Source: Drouetiella hepatica Uher 2000/2452
GTDB taxonomy: Bacteria > Cyanobacteriota > Cyanobacteriia > Elainellales > Elainellaceae
Assembly (NCBI GenBank): GCA_019359505.1
Contig: JAHHHD010000008.1
Location: forward strand, 123,643-187,642
Length of the DNA stretch: 64,000 bases
Direction of reading: 5' to 3'
The stretch's first letter is position 1, and every line of letters begins with the position of its first letter. Positions 8,454 to 16,876 of the stretch are shown here, piece after piece. The notes under the pieces are model-generated. The model saw only the letters and a list, made by a program, of their open reading frames with translations, was not told where the DNA came from and did no database searches. Position numbers and translations under genes: made by a program.

Positions 8454-10259
8454 ATGCGGCTGTCTCAAATGCTGTTTGTCACCTTGCGCGAAGATCCAGC
8501 AGAGGCAGAAATTCCTAGCCACAAGCTGCTGCTGCGAGCCGGATACATCCGTCGGGTGGGCAGCGGACTCTATGCCTATCTGCCGTTGATGTGGCGGGTG
8601 CTGCAAAAGATTTCTCAGATTGTGCGGGAAGAGATGAATGCTACAGGCGCACAGGAATGTCTGCTCACCCAGCTCCAGCCCTCAGAACTCTGGAAAGAGT
8701 CTGGTCGCTGGGACACCTACACCAAGGCAGAGGGCATTATGTTTGCCCTGACCGATCGCCAAAACCGTGAGGTGGGGCTGGGGCCGACCCATGAAGAGGT
8801 GATTACGGCGATCGCCCGCGACATGATCCGCTCCTACAGACAGCTACCGCAAAATCTCTACCAGATTCAGACCAAGTTCCGAGACGAAATTCGTCCCCGG
8901 TTTGGGCTGATGCGTGGGCGTGAGTTCATCATGAAGGATGCCTACTCCTTCCATACCGATGAAACCAGCCTGAAGCAGACCTATCAGGAAATGCATGATG
9001 CCTATACGCGCATTCTGAAACGCTGTGGCTTAGCGTTTAGAGCCGTGGATGCTGACTCTGGAGCGATCGGGGGTTCTGGCTCCCAGGAGTTTATGGTGCT
9101 GGCGGCAGCGGGTGAAGATGAGGTGCTGTACACCGAAGACGGCAAGTACGCGGCTAACGTCGAGAAGGCAACTTCGCTGCCGCTAGATGCCGAGCCTTCG
9201 ACCTTTACGCAGTATGAAAAGCTAGAGACACCGGGCACCGCGACGATCGCCACCCTCTGCGATTTTCTCAAGTGTTCTGCCACGCAAATTGTTAAGAACG
9301 TGCTGTATCAAGCGGTCTACGACAATGGCACAACGGTGCTGGTGCTAGTCAACATCCGAGGCGATCAGGATGTCAACGAGGTAAAGCTGCAAAATGAGCT
9401 GATGCGGCAAGCCGGACAGTACGGCGGCAAAGCGCTTTTATCACTGACGGTTCCCGATGCGGAAGCCCAGCAAAAATGGGCGACCCAGCCTTTGCCCCTG
9501 GGCTACATTTCTCCCGGTCTAGCAGATACCTACATCCAGTCGAGCAAGAGCCTTGCGCCTAAGTTCTTGCGGCTTGCCGATCCGACGGTTACGAACTTGC
9601 AGAACTTTGTCACAGGCTCCGATGGGTCAGGCTATCACGTCGTGGGAGCCAACTGGGGCAAAGAGTTCGAGCTGCCCCCCGTCGTTGACCTGCGGAAAGC
9701 AACGGCAGGCGATCGCGCCCTTCACGACCCCAGCCAAACCCTAAAAACCGCGCGCGGCATAGAAATTGGGCATATTTTCCAGCTCGGCACCAAGTATTCC
9801 GAAGCCATGAATGCCACCTTCACCAACGAACAGGGCGAAGAGTTGCCTTTGGTCATGGGCTGCTACGGCATCGGCGTATCGCGGCTGGCGCAGGCGGCAG
9901 TCGAGCAATCCTACGACAAAGACGGCATCATCTTTCCGGTGGCAATCGCCCCCTATCAGGCGATCGTCGTCATCCCCGACATCAGCAAAGCTGACCAGGT
10001 GGAAGCCGCCGAAAAACTCTATGCTGAGCTGAACCAAGCCGGGATCGAAACCCTCTTGGACGATCGCAGCGAACGAGCCGGAGTTAAGTTCAAAGATGCG
10101 GAGCTAGTGGGCATTCCCTTTCGGATTGTCACAGGGCGATCGCTCCAGCAGGGCAAAGTCGAGGTCGTGAAACGCGCCGATCGGGAGTCGCAGGAAATGG
10201 CGATCGAGTCTGTGGTGCCCACACTGAAGCAATGGATTGCTGAAGTTCTAGCCTCTTAA
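8454..10259 (+). CDS. proS: prolyl-tRNA synthetase (bacterial type, with editing insertion)
   Basis: Class II synthetase that charges tRNA-Pro. About 601 residues from the ATG at 8454 ([15 protein letters not shown]...), which is the usual ProS N-terminus; the frame is open back to a TTG at 8412 but the extra 14 residues look non-coding. Motif 2 ([21 protein letters not shown]) is clear, and the [10 protein letters not shown] motif 3 region lies near residue 460. Between them is the YbaK/INS editing domain (about residues 215-385), which clears mischarged alanine. A C-terminal anticodon-binding domain follows ([20 protein letters not shown]...). It follows pyrB by about 100 bp. Confidence 0.96.
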   Translation: MRLSQMLFVTLREDPAEAEIPSHKLLLRAGYIRRVGSGLYAYLPLMWRVLQKISQIVREEMNATGAQECLLTQLQPSELWKESGRWDTYTKAEGIMFALTDRQNREVGLGPTHEEVITAIARDMIRSYRQLPQNLYQIQTKFRDEIRPRFGLMRGREFIMKDAYSFHTDETSLKQTYQEMHDAYTRILKRCGLAFRAVDADSGAIGGSGSQEFMVLAAAGEDEVLYTEDGKYAANVEKATSLPLDAEPSTFTQYEKLETPGTATIATLCDFLKCSATQIVKNVLYQAVYDNGTTVLVLVNIRGDQDVNEVKLQNELMRQAGQYGGKALLSLTVPDAEAQQKWATQPLPLGYISPGLADTYIQSSKSLAPKFLRLADPTVTNLQNFVTGSDGSGYHVVGANWGKEFELPPVVDLRKATAGDRALHDPSQTLKTARGIEIGHIFQLGTKYSEAMNATFTNEQGEELPLVMGCYGIGVSRLAQAAVEQSYDKDGIIFPVAIAPYQAIVVIPDISKADQVEAAEKLYAELNQAGIETLLDDRSERAGVKFKDAELVGIPFRIVTGRSLQQGKVEVVKRADRESQEMAIESVVPTLKQWIAEVLAS

Positions 10260-10270
10260 CCTCAAGCCCT

Positions 10271-10912
10271 ATGATTCAACTTCAGCCTAAGCCGCTAACC
10301 GATACCTGGGTCAATGCCACCTGGGAGGAGTACCTGCGATTTACCGAAGATCCTACCCATTGCAAAGCCAAAGGCTATTATTTCAATGGTCAAATGTGGA
10401 TGGAAGCAATGGGTGTGGGAGCCGATCATGCAGTCAACAATAGCGTTATCCATGTGGCGATTACCCTATTCTGCGCTCTTAAGGGAATTCCGCTCAAAGC
10501 CCTGATCAATTGCAGCTATCGCAAATCAGGCATTCGAGAGGCCCAGCCCGATGGATCATACTTTGTGGGCGATCGCGTCTCCCTGGCTCCCCAAGGCAGT
10601 GCGATCGTAGATCTCGATCAAGCTGCGCCGCCTGACTTAGTGATTGAGGTTGCAGATTCTTCACTCAACGACGACTTGGGTAAAAAGCGCCTGCTTTACG
10701 AAGAGCTAAATGTGGCAGAGTATTGGGTCGTTGACGTCGAAAATGCTCAGATTATCGCGTTTGCCATTGCCGATAACGGCAGTCGTCGAATTCACGAGTC
10801 CCAAGTGCTCGTAGGGCTTTTGGAGGTGATGCAGGAAGCGATCGCCCTCAGCCGCCAGAGGGATGACAGCCAGCTTGTCGCCTGGATGATGACAAAATTT
10901 CAGGAGTCCTAG
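10271..10912 (+). CDS. Uma2 family (DUF820) putative endonuclease
   Basis: 213 residues with the PD-(D/E)xK-like core typical of Uma2/DUF820 proteins, which are greatly expanded in cyanobacteria. Visible elements: the E at the start of FNGQMWMEAMG, DLVIEVADSSLNDDLGKKRLLYEELNVAEYWVVD (D, E-x-A/S, then K and Y-W-V-V-D). The catalytic function is inferred from fold comparison in the literature; no substrate is known. It is 11 bp after proS and 5 bp before the DUF2993 gene, so it is probably read in the same transcript. Confidence 0.87.
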   Translation: MIQLQPKPLTDTWVNATWEEYLRFTEDPTHCKAKGYYFNGQMWMEAMGVGADHAVNNSVIHVAITLFCALKGIPLKALINCSYRKSGIREAQPDGSYFVGDRVSLAPQGSAIVDLDQAAPPDLVIEVADSSLNDDLGKKRLLYEELNVAEYWVVDVENAQIIAFAIADNGSRRIHESQVLVGLLEVMQEAIALSRQRDDSQLVAWMMTKFQES

Positions 10913-10917
10913 CCGTG

Positions 10918-11742
10918 ATGGAATTCCTAGCGATTTTTCTGTCCAGCCTCATCGGCATTCTGTCCCCTGTGGGCGGGGTTGCCGATCGCCTTGCCGAAGA
11001 TGCTATCCGCGATCAGGTAGATTCTGTTGAGCAGCTTGATGTGCGAATTGACAACGCTCCTAGCTACCGACTGGCGCAGGGCAGAGCCGATCGCATTCGC
11101 ATTGCTGGACGGGGAGTTTATCCGATTACCGGGGTGCGAATTGCCGCTCTAGAAGTGGAAACCGACCCGATCGCCGTAAATCTTGCCAGTCTGCAAACCC
11201 AAAAGCCGCGGCTAGATGCCCCCCTTCAGGCAGGTGTAAAGCTGGTGCTGAACGAGGAAGATGTGAATAAGGCGCTGCAATCGGAGGCGATCGCCAAACG
11301 GTTTCGCGACTTGAATCTCAACTTTCTCAGCAGTTCAGGCAATTCTTCAGAAAAATTTGACCTAGTCAACCCCCAAATTGAGTTTTTGCCAGATAGCCGT
11401 TTCCGAATTCAGGTAACTCTGCAAGGACAACAAACCCGACATCAAGATAGAATCATAATTGAAACGGGTATTCAAATTCTGTCAGGGCGACAGATGCAGT
11501 TGGTTAATCCCACCGTTCAGCTCAATGACCAGGCATTACCCCCTCAGCTCATTGCTCTGCTAACCGGAGGTATCAGTCAATACTTTGATCTGCAACGCCT
11601 ACAGGCTTCTGGCATCACTGCACGGGTTTTAAGCCTGCAAACGCAGGACAATGCCTTGATCCTGGCGGGATTTATTCAGATTAACCAAAGTTTCTTGGTT
11701 TCCGAAAATTTGTTTCTGGAATGGAGCAAACAGATTGTGTAG
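10918..11742 (+). CDS. DUF2993 (LmeA-type phospholipid-binding) protein
   Basis: About 274 residues. An N-terminal hydrophobic stretch (MEFLAIFLSSLIGILSPVGGV) is followed by the DUF2993 pattern: AEDAIRDQVDSVEQLDVRIDNAPSYRLAQGRADRIRI..., then alternating beta strands. The family includes mycobacterial LmeA, a periplasmic lipid-binding protein, so a role in envelope lipid handling is inferred. Start: GTG at 10915 or ATG at 10918, both downstream of a GGAG at 10903-10906; I took ATG. It sits between the Uma2 and GerMN genes with very short gaps. Confidence 0.83.
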   Translation: MEFLAIFLSSLIGILSPVGGVADRLAEDAIRDQVDSVEQLDVRIDNAPSYRLAQGRADRIRIAGRGVYPITGVRIAALEVETDPIAVNLASLQTQKPRLDAPLQAGVKLVLNEEDVNKALQSEAIAKRFRDLNLNFLSSSGNSSEKFDLVNPQIEFLPDSRFRIQVTLQGQQTRHQDRIIIETGIQILSGRQMQLVNPTVQLNDQALPPQLIALLTGGISQYFDLQRLQASGITARVLSLQTQDNALILAGFIQINQSFLVSENLFLEWSKQIV

Positions 11743-11840
11743 TTAGTTCCATTCATGTGTCCATCACTATCCTGGCTTCTCTCAAAGAGGAGTCAGGAAG
11801 TTTTCTCTCTTCTTTCAGCGGTTTCTTAATGAGGTCTCTT

Positions 11841-12545
11841 ATGCAAGACCATTCGTCTTCACCTACGCCCAAGCCATCACCTAAGCCCTCTCGCTTCATT
11901 CCTTTAGGGCTACTGATAGGACTTTCAACTGTCGCCCTCACCGCAGGGGGAGCCGTTGCTTGGTGGACATGGCAGAATTCTTCAGTGCCCCTTAGCTCCT
12001 CTACAACGAAGTCCTCGACCTTTGCGAACCCTCAGACTGCAAATCCTCAGGCTTCTGTATCGCAAAATCCCGTATCGCAAAACTCTGGCTCACCCGCTGC
12101 TAGTCCTGAGGCGATCGCGAAGAAAACGGTTCAAGTCTACTGGCTCAAGACCAGCAGTGATCAGATCAAGGTAGCCGCGACATCCATTGATCTCAACGCT
12201 CAGCCGCCCAATGATTTGTTAAAAGCTGCCTTTGAGCAGGTGTTGAAAAAGCCTAACGATCCCGCTCTAGCCTCTGCTATCCCTGAGCAGACTAGCCTCC
12301 GCAAGCTAGAAGTCAAAACGGATGGGGTGCATGTCGACCTCTCTCCCGAATTCACATCGGGTGGCGGCAGCACTTCAATGACAGGCAGGTTAGGGCAAGT
12401 GATTTACACGGCAACGACCCTTGACCCCACAGCAAAAGTTTGGATTTCTGTAGAGGGCAAGCCGCTAGAGATTCTAGGTGGTGAGGGTTTAATGATTGAC
12501 CAACCCATGACCCGCGAAAGCTTTGAGCAGAATTTTCAGCTTTAG
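11841..12545 (+). CDS. GerMN domain protein, membrane-anchored
   Basis: About 234 residues from the ATG at 11841, which has a GAGG ribosome site 7 nt upstream. A short Pro/Ser-rich cytoplasmic tail, one membrane helix (FIPLGLLIGLSTVALTAGGAVAWW), a low-complexity Ser/Asn/Gln linker, then a GerMN domain (VQVYWLKTSSDQIKVAAT... VHVDLSPEF... LGQVIYTATTLDPTAKVWISVEGKPLE). GerMN domains are found in spore germination and envelope proteins and often pair with cell-wall amidases; no amidase is adjacent here. The frame is open from 11721, overlapping the previous gene, but that region is probably untranslated. Confidence 0.85.
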   Translation: MQDHSSSPTPKPSPKPSRFIPLGLLIGLSTVALTAGGAVAWWTWQNSSVPLSSSTTKSSTFANPQTANPQASVSQNPVSQNSGSPAASPEAIAKKTVQVYWLKTSSDQIKVAATSIDLNAQPPNDLLKAAFEQVLKKPNDPALASAIPEQTSLRKLEVKTDGVHVDLSPEFTSGGGSTSMTGRLGQVIYTATTLDPTAKVWISVEGKPLEILGGEGLMIDQPMTRESFEQNFQL

Positions 12546-12555
12546 TCTGTTCTGA

Positions 12556-12909
12556 CTAATCCTTTCCAGCAATGCTGAAGGCTCGAAAGTGCTTGGCCTG
12601 CTCTTCAATGCGGGTGGCAATCCGATCGCACACCAGGTTGCAAAGCTCAAAGCTCAGCCCATCATCGACGCTGTAATAAGCTGAAGTCCCTTCGCTCCGT
12701 CGGCAAAGGATGCCCGCTTGCAGCATCACCTTGAGATGTTTGGAGACGTTCGCCTGACTGGTTGCTGTTGCCTCAACCAGATCCTGAACGCATTTCTCGC
12801 CGTCTCGCAACAGGTTAAGAATGCGAAGCCTCATAGGTTCACCCAGTACACTGAAATACTCAGCGACCTGCTGCACAACCTCCGGTGGGACAGACTCTGC
12901 TGATTTCAT
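12556..12909 (-). CDS. ArsR/SmtB family winged-helix regulator
   Basis: About 117 residues from the ATG at 12907-12909. The winged helix is plain: LGEPMRLRILNLLRDGEKCVQDLVEATATSQANVSKHLKVM. Four cysteines are visible (C40 in EKCVQDL, C69, C90, C94). A Cys in the ELCVxDL position is a metal ligand in ArsR/SmtB, but here only one lies in that helix, so this could sense redox, sulfide or another ligand instead of metal. The upstream 26 residues to 12987 are not family-like and are left out. No obvious target gene lies beside it; an autoregulatory site would be at 12910-13080. Confidence 0.85.
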   Translation of the reverse strand: MKSAESVPPEVVQQVAEYFSVLGEPMRLRILNLLRDGEKCVQDLVEATATSQANVSKHLKVMLQAGILCRRSEGTSAYYSVDDGLSFELCNLVCDRIATRIEEQAKHFRAFSIAGKD

Positions 12910-13082
12910 GCATTCTCGTCTTGAAAGGACTGATCCCTGCATTCTACCACTCAACTCTTGTATGCCAATACAGCGATGAATGCTCAAGATGTAAAGATAT
13001 CATGAAATATAGGAAACGATCGTAGAAAAATTAAACTCGATCAGGAAACAGACACGATAAGACTTCAGAGGGTTGGCGATCG

Positions 13083-14063
13083 GTGAGCAACAGCATTGAC
13101 TTGGAAGTTAACCTAAAAGCTGGCTTGAAAACTGGACAGTTAGAGGCTGAACCTTTACTGATCGATCTAAGGACACGGCTCGATCGCTACTTAGCAGAAC
13201 AGGTGCCCGACTTGTCTCGATCACGCATCCAGAAGCTCATTGAGCAGGGGCAAATTCAGGTTAACGGGCAGGTTTGCCTTTCCAAGAAAGTGACGGTACA
13301 GGAAGGCGATCGCATTTCTGTGACGGTGCCCGATGCTGAGCCGCTAGATTTGCGGCCTGAAGCAATGTCTCTAGAAATTCTCTATGAAGACGAGCATTTG
13401 ATTATCCTCAACAAGCCCATAGGTCTGGTGGTGCATCCCGCTCCCGGCCATGAGGGCGGCACGTTGGTGAATGCGCTGCTAGCCCACTGCGGCGACTTAG
13501 CAGGCATTGGTGGCGTGCAGCGCCCTGGCATTGTGCATCGTTTGGACAAAGACACGAGTGGAGCGATCGCCGTTGCCAAAACCGACTTGGCGCATCAGCA
13601 TCTACAGGCTCAGTTCAAGGCCAAAACCGCCCGTCGAGACTATTTAGCAGTGGTGTTTGGTGCGCCACCTCAGCTCAGTGGCACGGTAGATGCGCCGATT
13701 GGACGGCACCCGATCGATCGCAAAAAGATGGCGATCGTGTCTGAAGAGAAGGGTGGCAGACGGGCTGTGACCCATTGGCAAATTGAGGAGCGTCTGGGCA
13801 ACTACACGGTGATGCGCTTCATGCTGGAGACAGGACGAACGCACCAGATTCGGGTTCACAGCGCTCATATTGGCTATCCGGTAGTGGGCGATCCGGTGTA
13901 TGGCGCAGGACGATCGGTAGGGGTGAAGCTCACGGGTCAGGCGTTACACGCCCAAAAGCTGCGGCTTCAGCATCCGGTGAGCGGTGAATGGCTAGAGGCG
14001 GTTGCCCCTTTACCGCCAGAGTTTATTAAGCTGGTGGAAGTCTTGCGACGGCGATCGCATTAG
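13083..14063 (+). CDS. RluA family 23S rRNA pseudouridine synthase (RluD-like)
   Basis: 326 residues. The N-terminal S4 RNA-binding domain (about 30-85, RLDRYLAEQVPDLSRSRIQKLI) is followed by the RluA catalytic domain with H-R-L-D-K-D-T-S-G at 152-160 (catalytic D155), R-T-H-Q-I-R-V-H, and A-L-H-A-Q-K-L near the end. This architecture matches RluD/RluC, which isomerise uridines in 23S rRNA. It begins with GTG at 13083, inside a GGCGATCGGTG context. A palindromic MITE lies just after its stop. Confidence 0.93.
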   Translation: MSNSIDLEVNLKAGLKTGQLEAEPLLIDLRTRLDRYLAEQVPDLSRSRIQKLIEQGQIQVNGQVCLSKKVTVQEGDRISVTVPDAEPLDLRPEAMSLEILYEDEHLIILNKPIGLVVHPAPGHEGGTLVNALLAHCGDLAGIGGVQRPGIVHRLDKDTSGAIAVAKTDLAHQHLQAQFKAKTARRDYLAVVFGAPPQLSGTVDAPIGRHPIDRKKMAIVSEEKGGRRAVTHWQIEERLGNYTVMRFMLETGRTHQIRVHSAHIGYPVVGDPVYGAGRSVGVKLTGQALHAQKLRLQHPVSGEWLEAVAPLPPEFIKLVEVLRRRSH

Positions 14064-14069
14064 GAGAAT

Positions 14070-14274
14070 TATAGCCCTACGTAATTGAGTTAGGACGAGT
14101 TATTTTTTGAGAGCCGCGCTCCGCGCGGCTCTCAAAAAATAACTCATTGGATCTAAGGATCCGTTCGGAATTAACTTACCGGATTGTGATTCTGTATGCG
14201 GTTGTATCTCGTGATGATGGCAACCTAAAACCGGCAACTTATTTGCGAACGAGTCCTAAGCGCGTAGCGCCATA
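14070..14274. mobile_element. IS630-type MITE, copy 4 (longer form)
   Basis: About 205 bp. Left end TATAGCCCTACG...GAGTTAGGAC. The reverse complement of the right end is TATGGCGCTACGCGCTTAGGAC, both close to the IS630 terminus at 63878 (TATAGCGCTACG...GAGTTAGGAC). It contains a perfect hairpin with 22-bp arms at 14097-14145 with tip CGCTCCGCG. Confidence 0.72.
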
Positions 14275-14306
14275 ACGTGAAAACCTTTGAGGAAGTCAAG
14301 CAGCGT

Positions 14307-14504
14307 TTATGGCTGTTGCCATAACGCTCTCGTCTGGCGGCTGGCTGGGTAGTATAAAACTCGAACAAGCTTCCGTCGCGCTTGCGCTTCGCCCATGAGC
14401 TTATGGCTGCGAAACATTTCGATCGGCGTCTTTTCGCCGTTTATGACCTCCAAAACAAGTTTCGCCTTAAACTCGGCGCTGTATTGACGCCGGTGAGTTG
14501 CCAT
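14307..14504 (-). pseudogene. IS3-family OrfA remnant
   Basis: From the ATG at 14502-14504 the first 40 codons (MATHRRQYSAEFKAKLVLEV, then GEKTPIE) are the helix-turn-helix start of an IS3-family OrfA. Homology then stops: the following residues are arginine-rich and do not continue the leucine-zipper, and there is no OrfB. A possible element end (GGTTACTACA, 14561-14570) lies just outside. It is therefore a truncated, non-functional transposase piece next to the MITE. Confidence 0.75.
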
Positions 14505-14723
14505 GATTTTCCCTCTATAGGACAGAAATACTACTCTTAGCTCCTTGTCCGAAATTTGAGGGTTACTACACAGAACTTGCGAATTGCCCATAATATGGTT
14601 GTTTCTCACCCCATACTTCTCGGCTAAGGGATTCAACTTTGATGATCCCCCTACCCTCCTTAAAAGCTACGGTGTATACATATCTCCTATGACTCTTGTA
14701 TGACTAGCTGAACATCCTGCATT

Positions 14724-14908
14724 CGCCCCCAACCCCTCAATTCTGGGGGGCTTCAGTGAATTCAAAGTCCCCCAGAATTGGGGGATTTGGGGGGCTAGAC
14801 CTCGAAGGTAAATCAGGATTGCGGGCGCACCATAGCTTAAAAAGGGAGAACAAAACCGCTCAAAGTTCCCCTTTCAAGAGAACAAAACTACTCAAAGACT
14901 CCCTTTCT
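14724..14908. repeat. C/G-rich inverted repeat followed by two 32-bp tandem units
   Basis: 14724-14796: GCCCCCAACCCC...AATTCTGGGGG is inverted as CCCCCAGAATTGGGGG...GGGGGGC, a long hairpin of a type common between cyanobacterial genes. 14845-14908: two diverged copies of AGAACAAAAC..CTCAAAG..CCCTTTC with a 32-bp period. No ORF is associated. It fills most of the gap before the AEC transporter. Confidence 0.7.
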
Positions 14909-14976
14909 AAGGGCGATTGGGGGGTCGGTCTTATCCGAGAAGGATGGGTTTCTCAGCGTCCTTTCTTTAGGTTCTC

Positions 14977-15900
14977 ATGGCTGGATTAGAAAACCTGCTG
15001 AAACTCTACGCAACTCTGGTGAGCGGGGTAGGGCTAGGCTTACTCTTGGGCTACAAACTGCCGCCAAAAATACCATCTTACCTAGGAAAGTTTTTGTTCT
15101 GGGTGGGTGCGCCCCTCAGCATTGCCGTGTTCATGCGACAGGCAGATTTATCGGCATCCGTGCTGGTTGCACCGCTGATTTGCTGGGTGGCTCTGGCACT
15201 GGGGGCAGGACTCGCCTGGATCTGGATAAGGCGATCGAATTTGCAGCTCAAGCCAACGCAGGGCAGTTTCTTGCTGGCGGCAATGGTAGGCAACACAGGC
15301 TATCTAGGTTTTCCCGTCACCCTGGCGCTGGCAGGAACTCAATATTTTGGCTGGGCTGTCCTATATGACACCTTAGGCAGTACCCTAGGAGCCTATGGTT
15401 TGGGCGTGATGATGGCGGCATACTTCGGCAAAGGTTCCAACAGCCAAGCTGCGCTCTTCAAGGCGCTCGTGCAAAACCCGGCGCTCTGGAGCTTTTGCCT
15501 AGGGCTAGGGCTACGGCTGATTCATTTTCCAGAGGCGATCGAAAACGGATTACAAACCTGTGCCTGGGGCGTAATTGCCCTCTCCCTGATTCTGATTGGG
15601 ATGCGGCTGAGCCAGATTCGCTCCTGGCGTAACGTACAGCAAGCCACCGTGAGCCTCTGTATCAAAATGCTGATCGTGCCGCTGGTACTGGGCTTACTTT
15701 TGCCACTGTTTGGCGTGACGGGGATGCCCCTGCTGGTCATTGTGCTGCAAATGGCAATGCCGCCCGCCTTCGCCACGCTGGTGATTGCCGAAGCCTACGA
15801 TCTCGATCGCGACCTAACGGTAACGACCTTGGCGATCGGCTCCGTGCTGCTGCTGGTGATGCTGCCCCTGTGGCTGTGGCTATTCGCGCCAGTTCCCTGA
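14977..15900 (+). CDS. AEC family transporter (auxin efflux carrier-like permease)
   Basis: 307 residues with about ten hydrophobic helices and no large soluble domain. The centre carries the family features VGNTGYLGFPVTLAL and the C-terminal P-P-A-F-A-T-L-V-I-A-E. AEC permeases export or import organic acids such as malonate or malate in bacteria; the substrate here cannot be told from sequence. ATG at 14977. The gene stands alone, with the convergent GspE-N-like gene starting 6 bp after its stop. Confidence 0.88.
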   Translation: MAGLENLLKLYATLVSGVGLGLLLGYKLPPKIPSYLGKFLFWVGAPLSIAVFMRQADLSASVLVAPLICWVALALGAGLAWIWIRRSNLQLKPTQGSFLLAAMVGNTGYLGFPVTLALAGTQYFGWAVLYDTLGSTLGAYGLGVMMAAYFGKGSNSQAALFKALVQNPALWSFCLGLGLRLIHFPEAIENGLQTCAWGVIALSLILIGMRLSQIRSWRNVQQATVSLCIKMLIVPLVLGLLLPLFGVTGMPLLVIVLQMAMPPAFATLVIAEAYDLDRDLTVTTLAIGSVLLLVMLPLWLWLFAPVP

Positions 15901-15905
15901 CCCAG

Positions 15906-16445
15906 TTAGCCCACCCAACTCACATCTCCATCAGACGACTTTACGGGCGGCAGTGGCTTAGAGATGGGCGAATCGCGGCGAACTGTAGATTTTTTGGCAT
16001 TCAGTCCGGGATTGAAGACGGTTTCTGCCTCGCTTTGCGGGTGTTCAGCCTCCCCAGAGGTTGCTACGATACTTTCCACATCTGCCTTTAGCACCTGAAG
16101 ACTTTTAGGACGGAAAGCTTGAGCCGTTGACGCAGCTACCTGCGAGGAAGATTTGACCGAGGTCTGTGCTGCTGCCGAAGTTTGTGCTGCTGCCGATGCA
16201 ACAGGCTGATGCCGCTCTGGCTCCACGACTTTTTGCACAATCCATTCGATTGTCTGCTCCTTCACCCAACCCCGCGCCGACACGATCTCTCCAAAGCGCA
16301 TCCCAGTCGCCTGCTGATCGTTAAGAATGACATTAATTTGATCGGCTGTCAGCAGACCCGCATCTACCAAATAAGATCCCAACCGCTTGGCAGCCGCCCG
16401 TGTAGGAACCGTTTGAACCTGATATCGATCGCTTTTATCTCGCAT
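15906..16445 (-). CDS. protein with GspE N-terminal-like (MshEN) domain, low-complexity tail
   Basis: 179 residues. The N-terminal block LGSYLVDAGLLTADQINVILNDQQATGMRFGEIVSARGWV (about 22-61) is the two-helix repeat seen at the N-termini of type II secretion/pilus ATPases, where it can bind cyclic di-GMP. Here there is no ATPase behind it, only an Ala/Ser/Gln-rich disordered tail ending in DGDVSWVG. It may be a stand-alone adaptor or c-di-GMP-responsive protein; that is inference. ATG at 16443-16445. Confidence 0.68.
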   Translation of the reverse strand: MRDKSDRYQVQTVPTRAAAKRLGSYLVDAGLLTADQINVILNDQQATGMRFGEIVSARGWVKEQTIEWIVQKVVEPERHQPVASAAAQTSAAAQTSVKSSSQVAASTAQAFRPKSLQVLKADVESIVATSGEAEHPQSEAETVFNPGLNAKKSTVRRDSPISKPLPPVKSSDGDVSWVG

Positions 16446-16876
16446 GCAATGCTCCCGGCATAACTCCGACAGTTCAGATTGAAGGCGACATTGAGGGGAT
16501 AGGTCGGTAAAAATTGAGCTGAACCTAGCAGAAGCTTGAGTCCAAAAGTCTCTGCTTCAAAACCTTAAGCTTCAGAACCCTGGGCAGCTACCAATCCTGC
16601 AATTGCGCTGAGGCATGAGCAATTACAGGTATAAACAGGTGTAAAGAAGACTCAGTGCCTATCGACAATGTCATTTTGCTCAGTATAACAACTGAAATCA
16701 TCAAGTCTTGCTTATCGTTATGTAAAAGCTTGATAAACTTCTGGAAGATTATCCAAAAACCTCAGTATCTTTGCGTAAGCTGAAAACACAATCAAGAATC
16801 GTAGAGCAATGACCGTTAATTGCTCTGCCGTGTTGGGCATAACTGAAATCAGTTCTTTGCATCTCCCAACCGTCTT
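16446..16876. other. gene-free stretch between divergent genes
   Basis: No ORF of note on either strand and no strong hairpin. It must hold the promoters of the GspE-N-like gene (leftward) and the PLD gene (rightward). A short dyad GCAATGACCGTTAATTGC is visible near 16806-16823. Confidence 0.45.

Noticed and set aside
14307..14636. Intact IS3 element
   Set aside because: Only about 40 codons of OrfA are recognisable; the rest of OrfA, all of OrfB and a second end are missing.
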